Below the pieces are notes generated by a model. It worked only from the letters and a program-made list of their open reading frames with translations. It did not search any database and had not been told where the DNA came from. A stretch of DNA of 50,353 bases from assembly GCA_017623605.1 (NCBI GenBank), contig JAGAOR010000020.1, positions 1 through 50,353 on the forward strand, in the 5' to 3' direction. This DNA comes from Clostridia bacterium. Its GTDB lineage: Bacteria; Bacillota; Clostridia; Christensenellales; Borkfalkiaceae. A program made the translations under genes and the position numbers. Positions 27,825-36,018 of this stretch are shown here, piece after piece (position 1 is the stretch's first letter; the number at the start of each line of letters is the position of its first letter).

Positions 27825-28019
27825 ATGGAAAATTATATCATTTGTAATTGTAAGCAGGTAAGCTATAAGGATATTGAGCACGCGCTTGAAAATCATAGCA
27901 AAATGGAAGACGTTTTGGAGCTTTTCAAGGACGTGCAACGGATCACGCATTGTTCCACGGGTTGCGGCGGTTGCCACGATAAGGTGCTCGACGTAATCTC
28001 TGAAATTATGATGGCTTAA
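27825..28019 (+). CDS. BFD-like [2Fe-2S] protein
   Basis: A 64-residue protein matching the bacterioferritin-associated-ferredoxin-like fold. Cys7-x-Cys9 occur at the start (IICNCKQVSYKDIEHAL), and Cys43, Cys47 and Cys50 at the end (THCSTGCGGCHDKV). Such domains bind a [2Fe-2S] cluster between the CxC and CxxC pairs. The ATG at 27825 is preceded by AAGGAG. It closes the flavodiiron-rubredoxin operon and may act in electron transfer or iron handling under oxidative stress, which is inferred from position. Confidence 0.85.
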   Translation: MENYIICNCKQVSYKDIEHALENHSKMEDVLELFKDVQRITHCSTGCGGCHDKVLDVISEIMMA

Positions 28020-28039
28020 CAGACGGAACGAAAGAGTAA

Positions 28040-28077
28040 GGAGCGCGCTCGGTTTGAGCGCGCTCCGTTAATTTTTT
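28040..28077. terminator. Strong terminator between convergent operons
   Basis: An 11-bp perfect GC-rich stem (28040-28050 with 28056-28066) with loop GGTTT, then GTTAA and a run of T. The minus-strand gene ends at 28078, so the stem probably serves both directions. Confidence 0.88.
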
Positions 28078-28653
28078 TTACGATTGCGCGGGTTTTTTAT
28101 CCCGCTTATTTTTTTGCTCTTGGAGAACGCCGCGCACCGCTTCACATTCGTCTGCGCCCCATTCCCCGAAAGGTAGCTTTAATTGCTTTTCATACCAACG
28201 TATCGTTTTATCTACGTCGGAAATCCCCCAAACCTCTCGCAATTCCTTTTCGGTAACGGGTTCGAAATCTTTGGGCGTTTCGGGCAGATCCTCGCCTGCG
28301 TAGATATAAAGCCCGAGCCCGAACATAGCGAGATTTTTCGTCAGACAACGCATAATCGCCTTATTCACTTCCGTCATTTTCGGTTGCAATATAGTATTGT
28401 TTCGCATATCCATAACGGGCAACCACATCTCATACGTTTGCTCGCCTGCCGTAACCTCCGTTTGCACCATATATCCCATTTTATCGTTCCCCGCGCAAAA
28501 ATTACCGCCGAATTCATTCACTCGATAGGTTGCGTCGGGGTACACCTTTTTAAAAGCCGCCCAAGCGTATGCCCAGCTTAAATAGGTAAGACTACCCTTC
28601 TTTTCCGTTTTATCGTTTACGTTGATTGCGTAAACCTCTTCAAATTTTCCCAT
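28078..28653 (-). CDS. DUF1071 / Sak-type single-strand annealing protein
   Basis: A 191-residue protein resembling the phage Sak/DUF1071 family. The start is GKFEEVYAINVNDKTEKKG, followed by the typical LSWAYAWAAFKKVYP. The central part is YMVQTEVTAGEQTYEMWLPVMD, and the family core is VNKAIMRCLTKNLAMFGLGLYIYAGEDLP. Phage members pair complementary single strands in recombination. No other phage gene is nearby, so it is either a domesticated gene or a relic. The ATG at 28653 was chosen because the family begins there, although no ribosome binding site is visible. A longer frame starting at 28773 would add a doubtful hydrophobic leader overlapping the divergent gene. Confidence 0.75.
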   Translation of the reverse strand: MGKFEEVYAINVNDKTEKKGSLTYLSWAYAWAAFKKVYPDATYRVNEFGGNFCAGNDKMGYMVQTEVTAGEQTYEMWLPVMDMRNNTILQPKMTEVNKAIMRCLTKNLAMFGLGLYIYAGEDLPETPKDFEPVTEKELREVWGISDVDKTIRWYEKQLKLPFGEWGADECEAVRGVLQEQKNKRDKKPAQS

Positions 28654-28723
28654 AATGGTACTATGCGCAAATGTGCAAGTATTTATACGCACACAGCCCA
28701 AGAAAAAAGCATATGATGAAATT

Positions 28724-29227
28724 ATGAGAACGATCGAATATAACAGAGAAGCGGCGGTGGCGTACGCGCGCAAATGGGCGTTTGCTCGTAATCCCGCCTA
28801 TTATAACTTCGACCGATTGGGTGGCGATTGTACGAATTTTGCCTCGCAATGTCTTTTTGCGGGGATTGGGGTGATGAATACTACGCCCGATCTAGGCTGG
28901 TTTTATCGCTCGCTTTCCGATCGTGCGGCGGCGTGGACGGGCGTGGAATATTTTTATAATTTCCTGATCGAAAACGCCATAGGCGACGGGGTGGGAAACG
29001 GCGCAGGGCCGTTTGCGAGGGAGGTGTCGATAGAAGAGCTGGAAATAGGGGATTTTGTGCAGCTTGGCAGGGAAACGGGAGATTTTTACCACACGCCCGT
29101 CGTGGTAGGTTTTTTTCGGGGTTTGCCGCTCGTTGCCGCGCACACCTACGACGCGTTTAACCGTCCGCTCTACTCTTATGCTTATGAAAAAATACGCTGT
29201 TTGCATATTCTCGGCGGGCGGGAATAA
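28724..29227 (+). CDS. Amidase-domain protein (Amidase_6-like, cell-wall associated)
   Basis: A 167-residue protein whose beginning, YNREAAVAYARKWAFARNP, and DCTNFASQCLFAGIGVMN match the putative amidase domain found in sporulation and cell-wall proteins of Firmicutes. Asp-Cys-Thr-Asn-Phe contains the predicted catalytic Cys. The later His (FYHTPVVVGFFRG) and Asp (HTYDAFNRPL) would complete a papain-like NlpC-type site. It has no signal peptide and no clear ribosome binding site. The ATG at 28724 is at the family start; an earlier frame to 28655 overlaps the divergent promoter region. It may work inside the mother cell or use a non-classical route. Confidence 0.78.
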   Translation: MRTIEYNREAAVAYARKWAFARNPAYYNFDRLGGDCTNFASQCLFAGIGVMNTTPDLGWFYRSLSDRAAAWTGVEYFYNFLIENAIGDGVGNGAGPFAREVSIEELEIGDFVQLGRETGDFYHTPVVVGFFRGLPLVAAHTYDAFNRPLYSYAYEKIRCLHILGGRE

Positions 29228-29289
29228 AAAGTTTTGTTGATATTGTAATAAAAAATTGCGGAAAAGGTGAAAAAATCTTCGTCAAGAGG

Positions 29290-29318
29290 TTGCTTTTTCC
29301 GTTTTTATTTGTTATAAT
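29290..29318 (+). promoter_or_regulatory. Promoter of the purine operon
   Basis: TTGCTT at 29290-29295 and TATAAT at 29313-29318 with a 17-bp spacer. It gives a leader of about 200 bases before purE. Confidence 0.7.
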
Positions 29319-29350
29319 AATACAGGGAGAAAAGCGAGAAAGGGAGTTAT

Positions 29351-29449
29351 ATGAAATTCTTGTTGCAAAAGAAAAAATCCGTTCACGCGACGCGTCGGTT
29401 GTACGCGTGTGATTTAAAACGGGTATGTTGCGCCCTTTTTCGGGAATAA
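29351..29449 (+). CDS. Possible 32-residue leader peptide upstream of purE
   Basis: A short ORF with AAAGGGAG five bases before its ATG, in the leader of the purine operon. The product begins MKFLLQKKKSVHATRRLY and contains three Cys and several Lys and Arg. The ORF stops 18 bases before a terminator-like hairpin. Its position suggests a leader peptide whose translation could affect attenuation, but no run of one codon is seen that would name a regulator. It may also be chance. Confidence 0.35.
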   Translation: MKFLLQKKKSVHATRRLYACDLKRVCCALFRE

Positions 29450-29466
29450 AGCAAGCAAAATAAGCA

Positions 29467-29500
29467 GTGCAATCCGTTTGGGTTGCGCTTCTTCTTTTTC
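29467..29500 (+). terminator. Terminator-like hairpin before purE (possible attenuator)
   Basis: A 9-bp stem (29467-29475 with 29480-29488, two G-U pairs) with loop GTTT, followed by TTCTTCTTTTT. It lies inside the purine leader, 27 bases before the purE start. Confidence 0.5.
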
Positions 29501-29526
29501 GAAATCGCAAAAACAGGAGAGAGATT

Positions 29527-30015
29527 ATGAGCAAAGTAGGTATTTTAATGGGAAGTAAATCCGATTTCGACGTGGTAAAGCCCGCCGTTTCGGTGCTCAA
29601 AAAATTCGGTGTGGAAACGGAAGTGCGCGTTATTTCTGCGCACAGAACGCCGGACGAGGCGCACGAATACGCGTCCACGGCAAGGGCTCGCGGGATTGAA
29701 GTGTTGATTTGCGCGGCGGGAAAAGCCGCACACCTTGGCGGGGTGATCGCGGCGCTTACGACCTTACCCGTGATCGGCTTGCCCGTAAAAACGGATATGA
29801 TGGGTGGATTGGACAGTCTTTTATCCATCGTGCAAATGCCCTCGGGAATCCCCGTGGCAACGGTGGGTGTGAACGGCGGTGAAAACGCGGGACTTTTAGC
29901 GCTTCAAATTTTGGGCGTAAAATATCCCGAAATCGAAAAACAGCTTGCCGCTTATAAAACGGCAATGCAGGACAAGATCAACGCGGACGATAAAGCGTTG
30001 CAACAATTACTTTAA
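29527..30015 (+). CDS. purE: N5-carboxyaminoimidazole ribonucleotide mutase
   Basis: A 162-residue PurE. The N-terminal phosphate loop is VGILMGSKSDFDVVKPA, the catalytic His region is VISAHRTPDEAHEYA, and ICAAGKAAHLGGVIAALTTLPVIGLPV is the family core (quoted as adjoining parts). It moves the carboxyl group to make CAIR in step 6 of purine synthesis. The ATG follows AGGAGAG. No purK is present in the operon. Confidence 0.97.
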   Translation: MSKVGILMGSKSDFDVVKPAVSVLKKFGVETEVRVISAHRTPDEAHEYASTARARGIEVLICAAGKAAHLGGVIAALTTLPVIGLPVKTDMMGGLDSLLSIVQMPSGIPVATVGVNGGENAGLLALQILGVKYPEIEKQLAAYKTAMQDKINADDKALQQLL

Positions 30016-30066
30016 CAAAGATTGTTTAAGCGGACAAAAAATAAATAAAAACGGAGATAAAACATT

Positions 30067-30777
30067 ATGGAAAAGAAAGAACAACTCTATGAGGGCAAAG
30101 CAAAAAAGGTATACGCAACCGACGATCAAAATCTCGTGATCGTATCGTATAAAGATGACGCGACGGCGTTTAACGGTTTAAAGAAAGGAACGATTGAGGG
30201 CAAGGGCGTTATCAATAACAAGATGAGCAACTTCCTTATGCAGATCTTGGAAAAAGAGGGCGTGAAAACGCATTTCGTGGAAGAACTTTCCGAGAGAGAA
30301 ACGCTTGTTAAAAAAGTCAAAATTTTACCCCTTGAAGTGATTATCCGTAACATTTCCGCGGGCTCGTTTGCAAAGCACTACGGCGTGCAAGAGGGCGTCG
30401 TGTTCGACGAACCGACGATCGAGTTCTCTTATAAAAACGACGATCTCGGCGATCCGCTTTTGAACGAATATCACGCTTTGGCGTTAAAACTTGCCACGAA
30501 AGACGAGATCGCGCTTGTAAAGCAAATGGCGTTCAAGGTGAACGAGGTGCTCAAAGAATACTTTAAAAAGCTCAATGTTACCCTCGTAGATTTTAAAATC
30601 GAATTTGGTAAAACGGCGGAGGGTACGATCGTACTTGCGGACGAAATTTCCCCCGATACCTGCCGTTTCTGGGATTCGACGACGGGCGAAAAGCTCGACA
30701 AGGATCGTTTCCGTAGAGATCTCGGCGGGGTAGAGGGCGCGTATCAAGAAATGATGCGCCGCTTAATGGGGGCTTAA
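30067..30777 (+). CDS. purC: SAICAR synthase
   Basis: A 236-residue PurC, the usual length of the single-domain bacterial enzyme. It joins aspartate to CAIR. Typical segments are [12 protein letters not shown] at the start, DDATAFNG, the substrate loop [19 protein letters not shown], and the C-terminal [11 protein letters not shown]. The ATG follows GGAGATAAAACATT. The stop is three bases before purF. Confidence 0.97.
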   Translation: MEKKEQLYEGKAKKVYATDDQNLVIVSYKDDATAFNGLKKGTIEGKGVINNKMSNFLMQILEKEGVKTHFVEELSERETLVKKVKILPLEVIIRNISAGSFAKHYGVQEGVVFDEPTIEFSYKNDDLGDPLLNEYHALALKLATKDEIALVKQMAFKVNEVLKEYFKKLNVTLVDFKIEFGKTAEGTIVLADEISPDTCRFWDSTTGEKLDKDRFRRDLGGVEGAYQEMMRRLMGA

Positions 30778-30780
30778 TAT

Positions 30781-32193
30781 ATGGCGGTGTTCGGTATTTT
30801 CGGAACGAAAACGGCGAACGTTGCTTCCAGCACCTATTACGGGTTGTACGCGCTTCAACATCGCGGACAAGCAAGTAGCGGAATCGTAGTAAACGACGAC
30901 GGCGTTTTTCATTCCTATAAAGATTCTGGGATTGTCAACGAGGTGTTCACGCCTCGCGTGTTAGAATCCTTGGGACTTGGACAAATGGCGCTTGGGAACG
31001 TGCGCTACGGCACGTCGGCGACAAAAGACAGAATTAACGCAGAGCCTATGCTCGTCAATCACGTGAAAGGTAAGCTTGCGATCTCGCACGACGGCGCGCT
31101 CGTCAACTATGGAGAGCTTCGTAGAGAGTTGGAGCTTTCGGGGGCGATTTTCCATACCGCTAACGACGTGGAAGTAATTGCGTATATGATCACGAAAGAA
31201 CGCCTTTCCGCTTCGTCCATTGAAGAGGCGGTCGTTAAAGCGATCGCAAAGCTGAAAGGTGGCTATTCTATGCTCGTTATGTCGCCGCAGAAATTGATAG
31301 CCGCGCGCGACGAGAACGGCGTACACCCCCTCTGCTACGGTATTCGCGACGACGGGGAATACGTGGTGGCAAGCGAAACGTGCGCCCTTGCGACGGTGGG
31401 TGCGAGCCTCATTCGCGAAGTAGAGCCTGGGGAAGTGGTCGTGTTCTCCAAAGAGGGCGTGAGAAGTATCCGCGATAATTGCGAGAAAAAGCCCGAACGC
31501 CTTTGCGTGTTCGAATATTTATACACGGCAAGACCAGATTCCGTAATCAGCGATTGTTCGGTGCACCTTGCGAGAAAGCGCGCGGGCGCATTCCTTGCCA
31601 AAGCGCACCCCGTGGAAGCGGACGTCGTGATCGGCGCGCCCGATTCAGGGTTAGACGCGGCGATCGGCTACGCGGAGGAATCGGGGATTCCCTACGGCTT
31701 GGGGCTTATAAAAAACAAATATATCGGCAGAACGTTTATTGATCCCGGGCAAAACGTGCGGGAGGATAAAGTAAAAATCAAGCTCAATCCCGTTGCGGAA
31801 ACGGTGAAAGGGAAGCGCGTGGTGATGGTGGACGATTCGATCGTGCGCGGCACGACGATGGTGCGAGTGGTGAAATTGCTTCGCGACGCAGGTGCAAAAG
31901 AAATACACGTGCGTTCGTCTGCGCCTGAATTTTTAAACCCCTGCTACTACGGCACGGACATCGGCTCGAAAGCGGAACTGATCGCGAGCAAATGTACGGC
32001 GGCGGAAATGGCGAAAATATTCGGCGCGGATTCGGTCGGATTCTTGCCTCTTGAAGACGTGTTCAAGCTCGGTGCTTCGGGGACTTGCAAGGGCTACTGC
32101 GCGGCGTGTTTCAACGGAGAATATCCAACGGATATTCCCACCGACACGGGCGTTAGCAAATACGAAAGCAAAATTTCGAAAAATAAAAAATAA
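30781..32193 (+). CDS. purF: Amidophosphoribosyltransferase lacking the catalytic N-terminal Cys
   Basis: A 470-residue PurF that should make phosphoribosylamine from PRPP. The C-terminal phosphoribosyltransferase half is well preserved: VIGAPDSGLDAAIGYAEESG, KNKYIGRTFI and the PRPP loop VMVDDSIVRGTT. The N-terminal glutaminase half keeps its fold (YGLYALQHRGQASSGI, NVRYGTSA), but the protein begins MAVFGIFG where others begin MCGVFG. No Cys lies near the N-terminus, and an in-frame stop just upstream excludes a longer product. HNG is HDG here. It probably uses free ammonia or has another ammonia source. Clusters of Cys in the C-terminal part (CKGYCAACFNGEYP) resemble the Fe-S-type PurF. Confidence 0.93.
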   Translation: MAVFGIFGTKTANVASSTYYGLYALQHRGQASSGIVVNDDGVFHSYKDSGIVNEVFTPRVLESLGLGQMALGNVRYGTSATKDRINAEPMLVNHVKGKLAISHDGALVNYGELRRELELSGAIFHTANDVEVIAYMITKERLSASSIEEAVVKAIAKLKGGYSMLVMSPQKLIAARDENGVHPLCYGIRDDGEYVVASETCALATVGASLIREVEPGEVVVFSKEGVRSIRDNCEKKPERLCVFEYLYTARPDSVISDCSVHLARKRAGAFLAKAHPVEADVVIGAPDSGLDAAIGYAEESGIPYGLGLIKNKYIGRTFIDPGQNVREDKVKIKLNPVAETVKGKRVVMVDDSIVRGTTMVRVVKLLRDAGAKEIHVRSSAPEFLNPCYYGTDIGSKAELIASKCTAAEMAKIFGADSVGFLPLEDVFKLGASGTCKGYCAACFNGEYPTDIPTDTGVSKYESKISKNKK

Positions 32194-32211
32194 ACGACGG
32201 AGAAAAATAAA

Positions 32212-33237
32212 ATGGCGATTTCTTATAAAGATAGCGGCGTAGACGTAACGAGAGGTTACAAAGCCGTAGAACTTATGAAAAAACACGTAAAATCCACTTA
32301 CGATTCCAACGTGATCGGGGATTTGGGCTCGTTTGGCGGGTTCTATTCGATCGCGGGCGAGAAAATGGAAGAGCCCGTGCTCGTGGCGGGCACGGACGGC
32401 GTAGGCACGAAGCTTAAATATGCGTTTTTGCTTGAAAAGCACGATACGATCGGTATCGATGCGGTGGCAATGTGCGTAAACGACATCGTATGTCAAGGCG
32501 CAAAGCCGCTCATTTTCCTTGATTACTACGCTTGCGGGAGATTGTATCCTGAAGCGGAAGCGGACGTAGTGAAAGGCATTGCGGAGGGGTGTAAGCAAGC
32601 GGGCTGCGCCCTGATCGGCGGAGAAACGGCAGAAATGCCCGGTTTCTATCCCGACGGCGAATACGATTTGGCGGGCTTTGCAGTTGGTATCGTTGATAAA
32701 AAGAAAGTGATCAACGGGAAAACGATCAAAGCGGGCGACGTTCTGATCGGGCTTAAATCTTCGGGGGTACATTCGAACGGATATTCGCTCGTGAGAAAGC
32801 TGTTCGGCGATAGCGACAAAGCTGCGCTCGAAAAATACGATGAAAAGCTGGGCGCATCGGCGGCAGAAGTACTTTTGAAGCCCACTAAAATTTACGTCAA
32901 GAGCATACTTTCTTTAATTGAAAAAGTGGAAGTGAAAGGAATCGCGCACATCACGGGCGGCGGCTTTATCGAAAATATTCCCAGAATTTTACCCGAGGGG
33001 ATCGGTTGTGAAATTGAGAAAAATTCCTATGAAGTACCCGCCGTGTTCAAGGTTATGCAGGAGCGCGCTGGGATCACTGACGAACAGATTTACAACACCT
33101 TTAATATGGGGATCGGTATGGTTGTTTGCGTAAGCCCTGAAAACGTAGAAGCGGCAATGGCGCAGCTTACAGCCACGGGCGAAGAGGTCGTTGTGATCGG
33201 GAAAACGGTTGCAGGAAAAGGCGTAGCGATAAAATGA
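32212..33237 (+). CDS. purM: AIR synthase (phosphoribosylformylglycinamidine cyclo-ligase)
   Basis: A 341-residue PurM. Characteristic segments are [17 protein letters not shown], the ATP-binding [38 protein letters not shown], and [11 protein letters not shown]. It closes the imidazole ring to give AIR. It overlaps the next gene by four bases (ATGA), so purM and purN are translationally coupled. Confidence 0.97.
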   Translation: MAISYKDSGVDVTRGYKAVELMKKHVKSTYDSNVIGDLGSFGGFYSIAGEKMEEPVLVAGTDGVGTKLKYAFLLEKHDTIGIDAVAMCVNDIVCQGAKPLIFLDYYACGRLYPEAEADVVKGIAEGCKQAGCALIGGETAEMPGFYPDGEYDLAGFAVGIVDKKKVINGKTIKAGDVLIGLKSSGVHSNGYSLVRKLFGDSDKAALEKYDEKLGASAAEVLLKPTKIYVKSILSLIEKVEVKGIAHITGGGFIENIPRILPEGIGCEIEKNSYEVPAVFKVMQERAGITDEQIYNTFNMGIGMVVCVSPENVEAAMAQLTATGEEVVVIGKTVAGKGVAIK

Positions 33238-33848
33238 AAAAAATAGCGGTATTCGCTTCCGGCGGCGGCACGGATTTTCAATCGGTGATCGACGCGAACG
33301 AGCGCGAACGGTTTTGTAAAATTGAATACTTGGTAGCTTCCAAGCCTGAAATCGGCGCGATCACTCGCGCGGAAAAAGCGGGGATAAAAACTCTCGTTTA
33401 CGATAAAACGGCAGAAACGAAAGAGGCGTTTTATGCTCGCGTTGCGGAAACTTTAAAAAGCGCGGGCGTAGAGCTTATCGTGCTCGCAGGTTGGCTTTTG
33501 GTCGTACCGGGGGACTTTATCGTAGAATTTGAAAATAAAATCATCAATATCCACCCCTCGCTCATTCCCGCTTTTTGCGGTATGGGCTACTACGGCTTAA
33601 AGGTACATAAAGCGGCAATAGATTACGGCGTAAAATTAAGCGGAGCGACGGTGCATTTCGTGGAGGCGGACGTAGACGGCGGCGCGATCATTATGCAACG
33701 CGCAGTAGCGGTGGAAAACGGCGACACCCCCGAAAGCCTGCAAGCGCGTATCTTAAAGGTGGAGCACGAAATGTTGCCACTTTGCGTGAAGCTTTTCTGC
33801 GAAGAAAAAATCAAAAAATGCGGCAGGCAGGTATGCGTTGAAGCGTAA
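33234..33848 (+). CDS. purN: Phosphoribosylglycinamide formyltransferase
   Basis: A 204-residue PurN that transfers a formyl group from 10-formyl-THF to GAR. The N-terminal loop is [16 protein letters not shown]. The catalytic region [17 protein letters not shown] has Asn and His, and the partner Asp lies in [12 protein letters not shown]. The usual GS.. of the first loop reads GGGTD. It overlaps purM by four bases. Confidence 0.95.
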   Translation: MKKIAVFASGGGTDFQSVIDANERERFCKIEYLVASKPEIGAITRAEKAGIKTLVYDKTAETKEAFYARVAETLKSAGVELIVLAGWLLVVPGDFIVEFENKIINIHPSLIPAFCGMGYYGLKVHKAAIDYGVKLSGATVHFVEADVDGGAIIMQRAVAVENGDTPESLQARILKVEHEMLPLCVKLFCEEKIKKCGRQVCVEA

Positions 33849-33863
33849 AATAGGAGCAAGAAA

Positions 33864-34385
33864 ATGAACGAGCCGCAAGAACAAGAAAAGAGCTACTACG
33901 AGAAACTTCGTGAAAAAACGGGTTCGATTGATTATAGCGACTATAAATTATATTCAAGCGGTTCAAACGGCTTTTATGCCAAGGAACGTAAATTTGGGTA
34001 TATTGTTTGCACGTTGTTTTTAGCGATTTTACTTTTTTCGTCCCTATTCGGAGTAATCAGCTTTTGGACTCGGGAGCGAGAACTGACGGAGCAAAACTAT
34101 AAGGAATATTTCACGATTGACGTGCAGGCAACGGAAATCGCCAACTGGGATTCTTTTGAAGTGTTGCTTATACCGAAAGAGAATATGTATACGATACACG
34201 ATTTTTCCGCGACGATCGAGATCATTTTTAAGAAAATAGGATACAATGAAGTACTTGTGAAAGAGGTGAATATTTCTAACGTTGCGTTTACCAAAGATGA
34301 TGTTTTGAAAGGGGCGGTCGCGTTAGGTGAAATCGGTTACGTGGAAATCGGCGTGCGAGTGCTTTCTGTATCGGGAGGTATGTAG
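33864..34385 (+). CDS. Unknown single-pass membrane protein in the purine operon
   Basis: A 173-residue protein with no recognised family. The first 50 residues are hydrophilic and rich in Tyr, Ser and Lys, then one membrane segment at about 51-70 (YIVCTLFLAILLFSSLFGVI), then about 100 residues predicted outside the cell with alternating beta-like pattern. The ATG is preceded by AGGAG. Together with the next gene it occupies the place between purN and purD where purH is common in Clostridia. Nothing ties it to purine chemistry beyond position. Confidence 0.75.
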   Translation: MNEPQEQEKSYYEKLREKTGSIDYSDYKLYSSGSNGFYAKERKFGYIVCTLFLAILLFSSLFGVISFWTRERELTEQNYKEYFTIDVQATEIANWDSFEVLLIPKENMYTIHDFSATIEIIFKKIGYNEVLVKEVNISNVAFTKDDVLKGAVALGEIGYVEIGVRVLSVSGGM

Positions 34386-34386
34386 T

Positions 34387-34716
34387 ATGGACGGCAATAA
34401 AAAAGCAAACATTAGGTTTCTCGTTGTGTTGATCATCACCGCGTTGATTGGTGGCGCGCATATCCTGCTTTGCGGCGTTGACGGGGCAGTGGCGATGATT
34501 ACCGCGTATATAGTCGCAATGGCTGGCGCAATTCCTATGATTTGGTTTTCTTATTCGGCGGCAAAATGGCACAATAAACGCCACGCGTATCTTCACGAAC
34601 GGGACGTCGGAGGCGGTGAGCCGAGCGAATGGGGTATTCTGCGAATGAAAATTTCGGGTTGGTCGCTATATCTTGTAGGGCTTCTCTTATCGTTGTTGCC
34701 CTTGATTCTCAAGTGA
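34387..34716 (+). CDS. Unknown three-helix membrane protein in the purine operon
   Basis: A 109-residue protein with three hydrophobic segments: IRFLVVLIITALIGGAHILL, a second across AMITAYIVAMAGAIPMIWF, and a last one at the C-terminus (LYLVGLLLSLLPLIL). A basic, polar stretch (KWHNKRHAYLHERD) lies between the second and third. The ATG at 34387 follows GGGAGG by 9 bases and overlaps the end region of the previous gene, whose stop lies one base before. No family recognised. Probably co-expressed with its upstream neighbour and with purD. Confidence 0.75.
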   Translation: MDGNKKANIRFLVVLIITALIGGAHILLCGVDGAVAMITAYIVAMAGAIPMIWFSYSAAKWHNKRHAYLHERDVGGGEPSEWGILRMKISGWSLYLVGLLLSLLPLILK

Positions 34717-34740
34717 TAATATAAAAAAGGAATAAATAGA

Positions 34741-36015
34741 ATGAACGTACTCATTATTGGAAACGGCGGCAGAGAACACGCGATCGTACAAGCGATTGCG
34801 AAATCGCCGAAAGTGAATAAAATTTATGCAATGAAAGGCAATGCGGGGATCGGCGAGCTTGCCGAGCTCGTAAACGTCGATTATTGCGACGTAAAAGCGG
34901 TGGGCGATTGGGTAGACGCGCACACGGAAATCGACTATACGATAATCGCGCCGGACGATCCGCTCGCGCTTGGACTTGCGGACGAGCTGGAAAGCCGCGG
35001 ACATCGCGTGTTCGGACCGAGAAAAAACGCGGCGATTATTGAAGCGAGCAAGGCGTTTTCCAAAGAGCTTATGAAAAAATACAATATTCCCACGGCGAAA
35101 TACGAAACATTTTCCGATTACGAAAGCGCGCGCGCGTACGTGGAGAAATGCGATATTCCCGTGGTGCTCAAAGCGGACGGGCTTGCGCTTGGGAAAGGCG
35201 TTTTAATTTGTAAAACCCGTGAGGAAGCGCTTTCGGGCTTGCAGGAAATGATGCTGGATAAAAAATTCGGCGCGGCGGGGAATAAAGTCGTCGTGGAAGA
35301 ATTCTTGGAAGGACCGGAAGTTTCCGCACTTGCGTTCACCGACGGCAAAACCATTAAGCCTATGATCACGAGCTGTGATCATAAGCGCGCGTTCGATCAC
35401 GACGAGGGGTTAAACACGGGGGGTATGGGCACGTTTACGCCCGCGCCGTTCTACGGAGAAAAGACGGAAAAAGAAGTATTGGAAAAGATAATGCTGCCTA
35501 CCGTGTCCGCGATGAACGCGGAGGGGCGCACGTTTAAAGGCGTTTTGTATTTCGGGCTTATGAAGACGAAAGACGGTATGAAAGTGATTGAATATAACGC
35601 GCGTTTTGGCGATCCTGAAACGCAAGTTATCTTGCCTATGCTCAAAACCGATCTTATGGAAATTTTCGAGGCGATCACGGACGAGCGGCTTGCGGATATA
35701 AATATCGAATGGGAAAGTGGCGCGTGTGTTTGCGTAGTGCTTGCAAGCGGCGGTTATCCCGTGCAATACGAAAAAGATAAAGAAATTTCGATCGGTGATT
35801 TGGACGAGGGGATTATCTTATGCCACGCGGGAACAAAGATCAAAGAGAATAAGCTCGTAACAAGCGGTGGCAGAGTTTTAGGGGTTTGCGCCAAGGGCGA
35901 CACGATCGAAGCGGCGCGGCAAAAAGCCTATAAAAACGTAGAAAAAATCAAATTCGAAGGTATGCATTATCGCACGGACATCGGTGTTAAATATAGAGAT
36001 ATTGAAAAGGAATAA
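34741..36015 (+). CDS. purD: Phosphoribosylamine-glycine ligase (GAR synthetase)
   Basis: A 424-residue ATP-grasp enzyme joining glycine to phosphoribosylamine. The start VLIIGNGGREHAIVQAIAKS is the family N-terminal motif. The ATP-grasp core has VVLKADGLALGKGVLIC, VVEEFLEGPEVSALAF and the metal-binding IEYNARFGDPETQVI. The C-terminal part GGRVLGVCAKG is also typical. Standard length. Confidence 0.97.
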   Translation: MNVLIIGNGGREHAIVQAIAKSPKVNKIYAMKGNAGIGELAELVNVDYCDVKAVGDWVDAHTEIDYTIIAPDDPLALGLADELESRGHRVFGPRKNAAIIEASKAFSKELMKKYNIPTAKYETFSDYESARAYVEKCDIPVVLKADGLALGKGVLICKTREEALSGLQEMMLDKKFGAAGNKVVVEEFLEGPEVSALAFTDGKTIKPMITSCDHKRAFDHDEGLNTGGMGTFTPAPFYGEKTEKEVLEKIMLPTVSAMNAEGRTFKGVLYFGLMKTKDGMKVIEYNARFGDPETQVILPMLKTDLMEIFEAITDERLADINIEWESGACVCVVLASGGYPVQYEKDKEISIGDLDEGIILCHAGTKIKENKLVTSGGRVLGVCAKGDTIEAARQKAYKNVEKIKFEGMHYRTDIGVKYRDIEKE

Positions 36016-36018
36016 GAT

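Larger units (their letters stand above)
29228..29526 (+). other. Purine operon leader region
   Basis: This gene-poor stretch holds, in order: a stem GCGGAAAAG/CTTTTTCCG with a T-rich end (about 29254-29307) that may end the upstream transcript, the purine promoter, a small ORF, and a terminator-like hairpin before purE. No purine riboswitch core was found. Confidence 0.6.

Noticed and set aside
29319..29526. Guanine/purine riboswitch before purE
   Set aside because: The conserved three-way junction bases (TATA and loop-loop contacts) could not be found.
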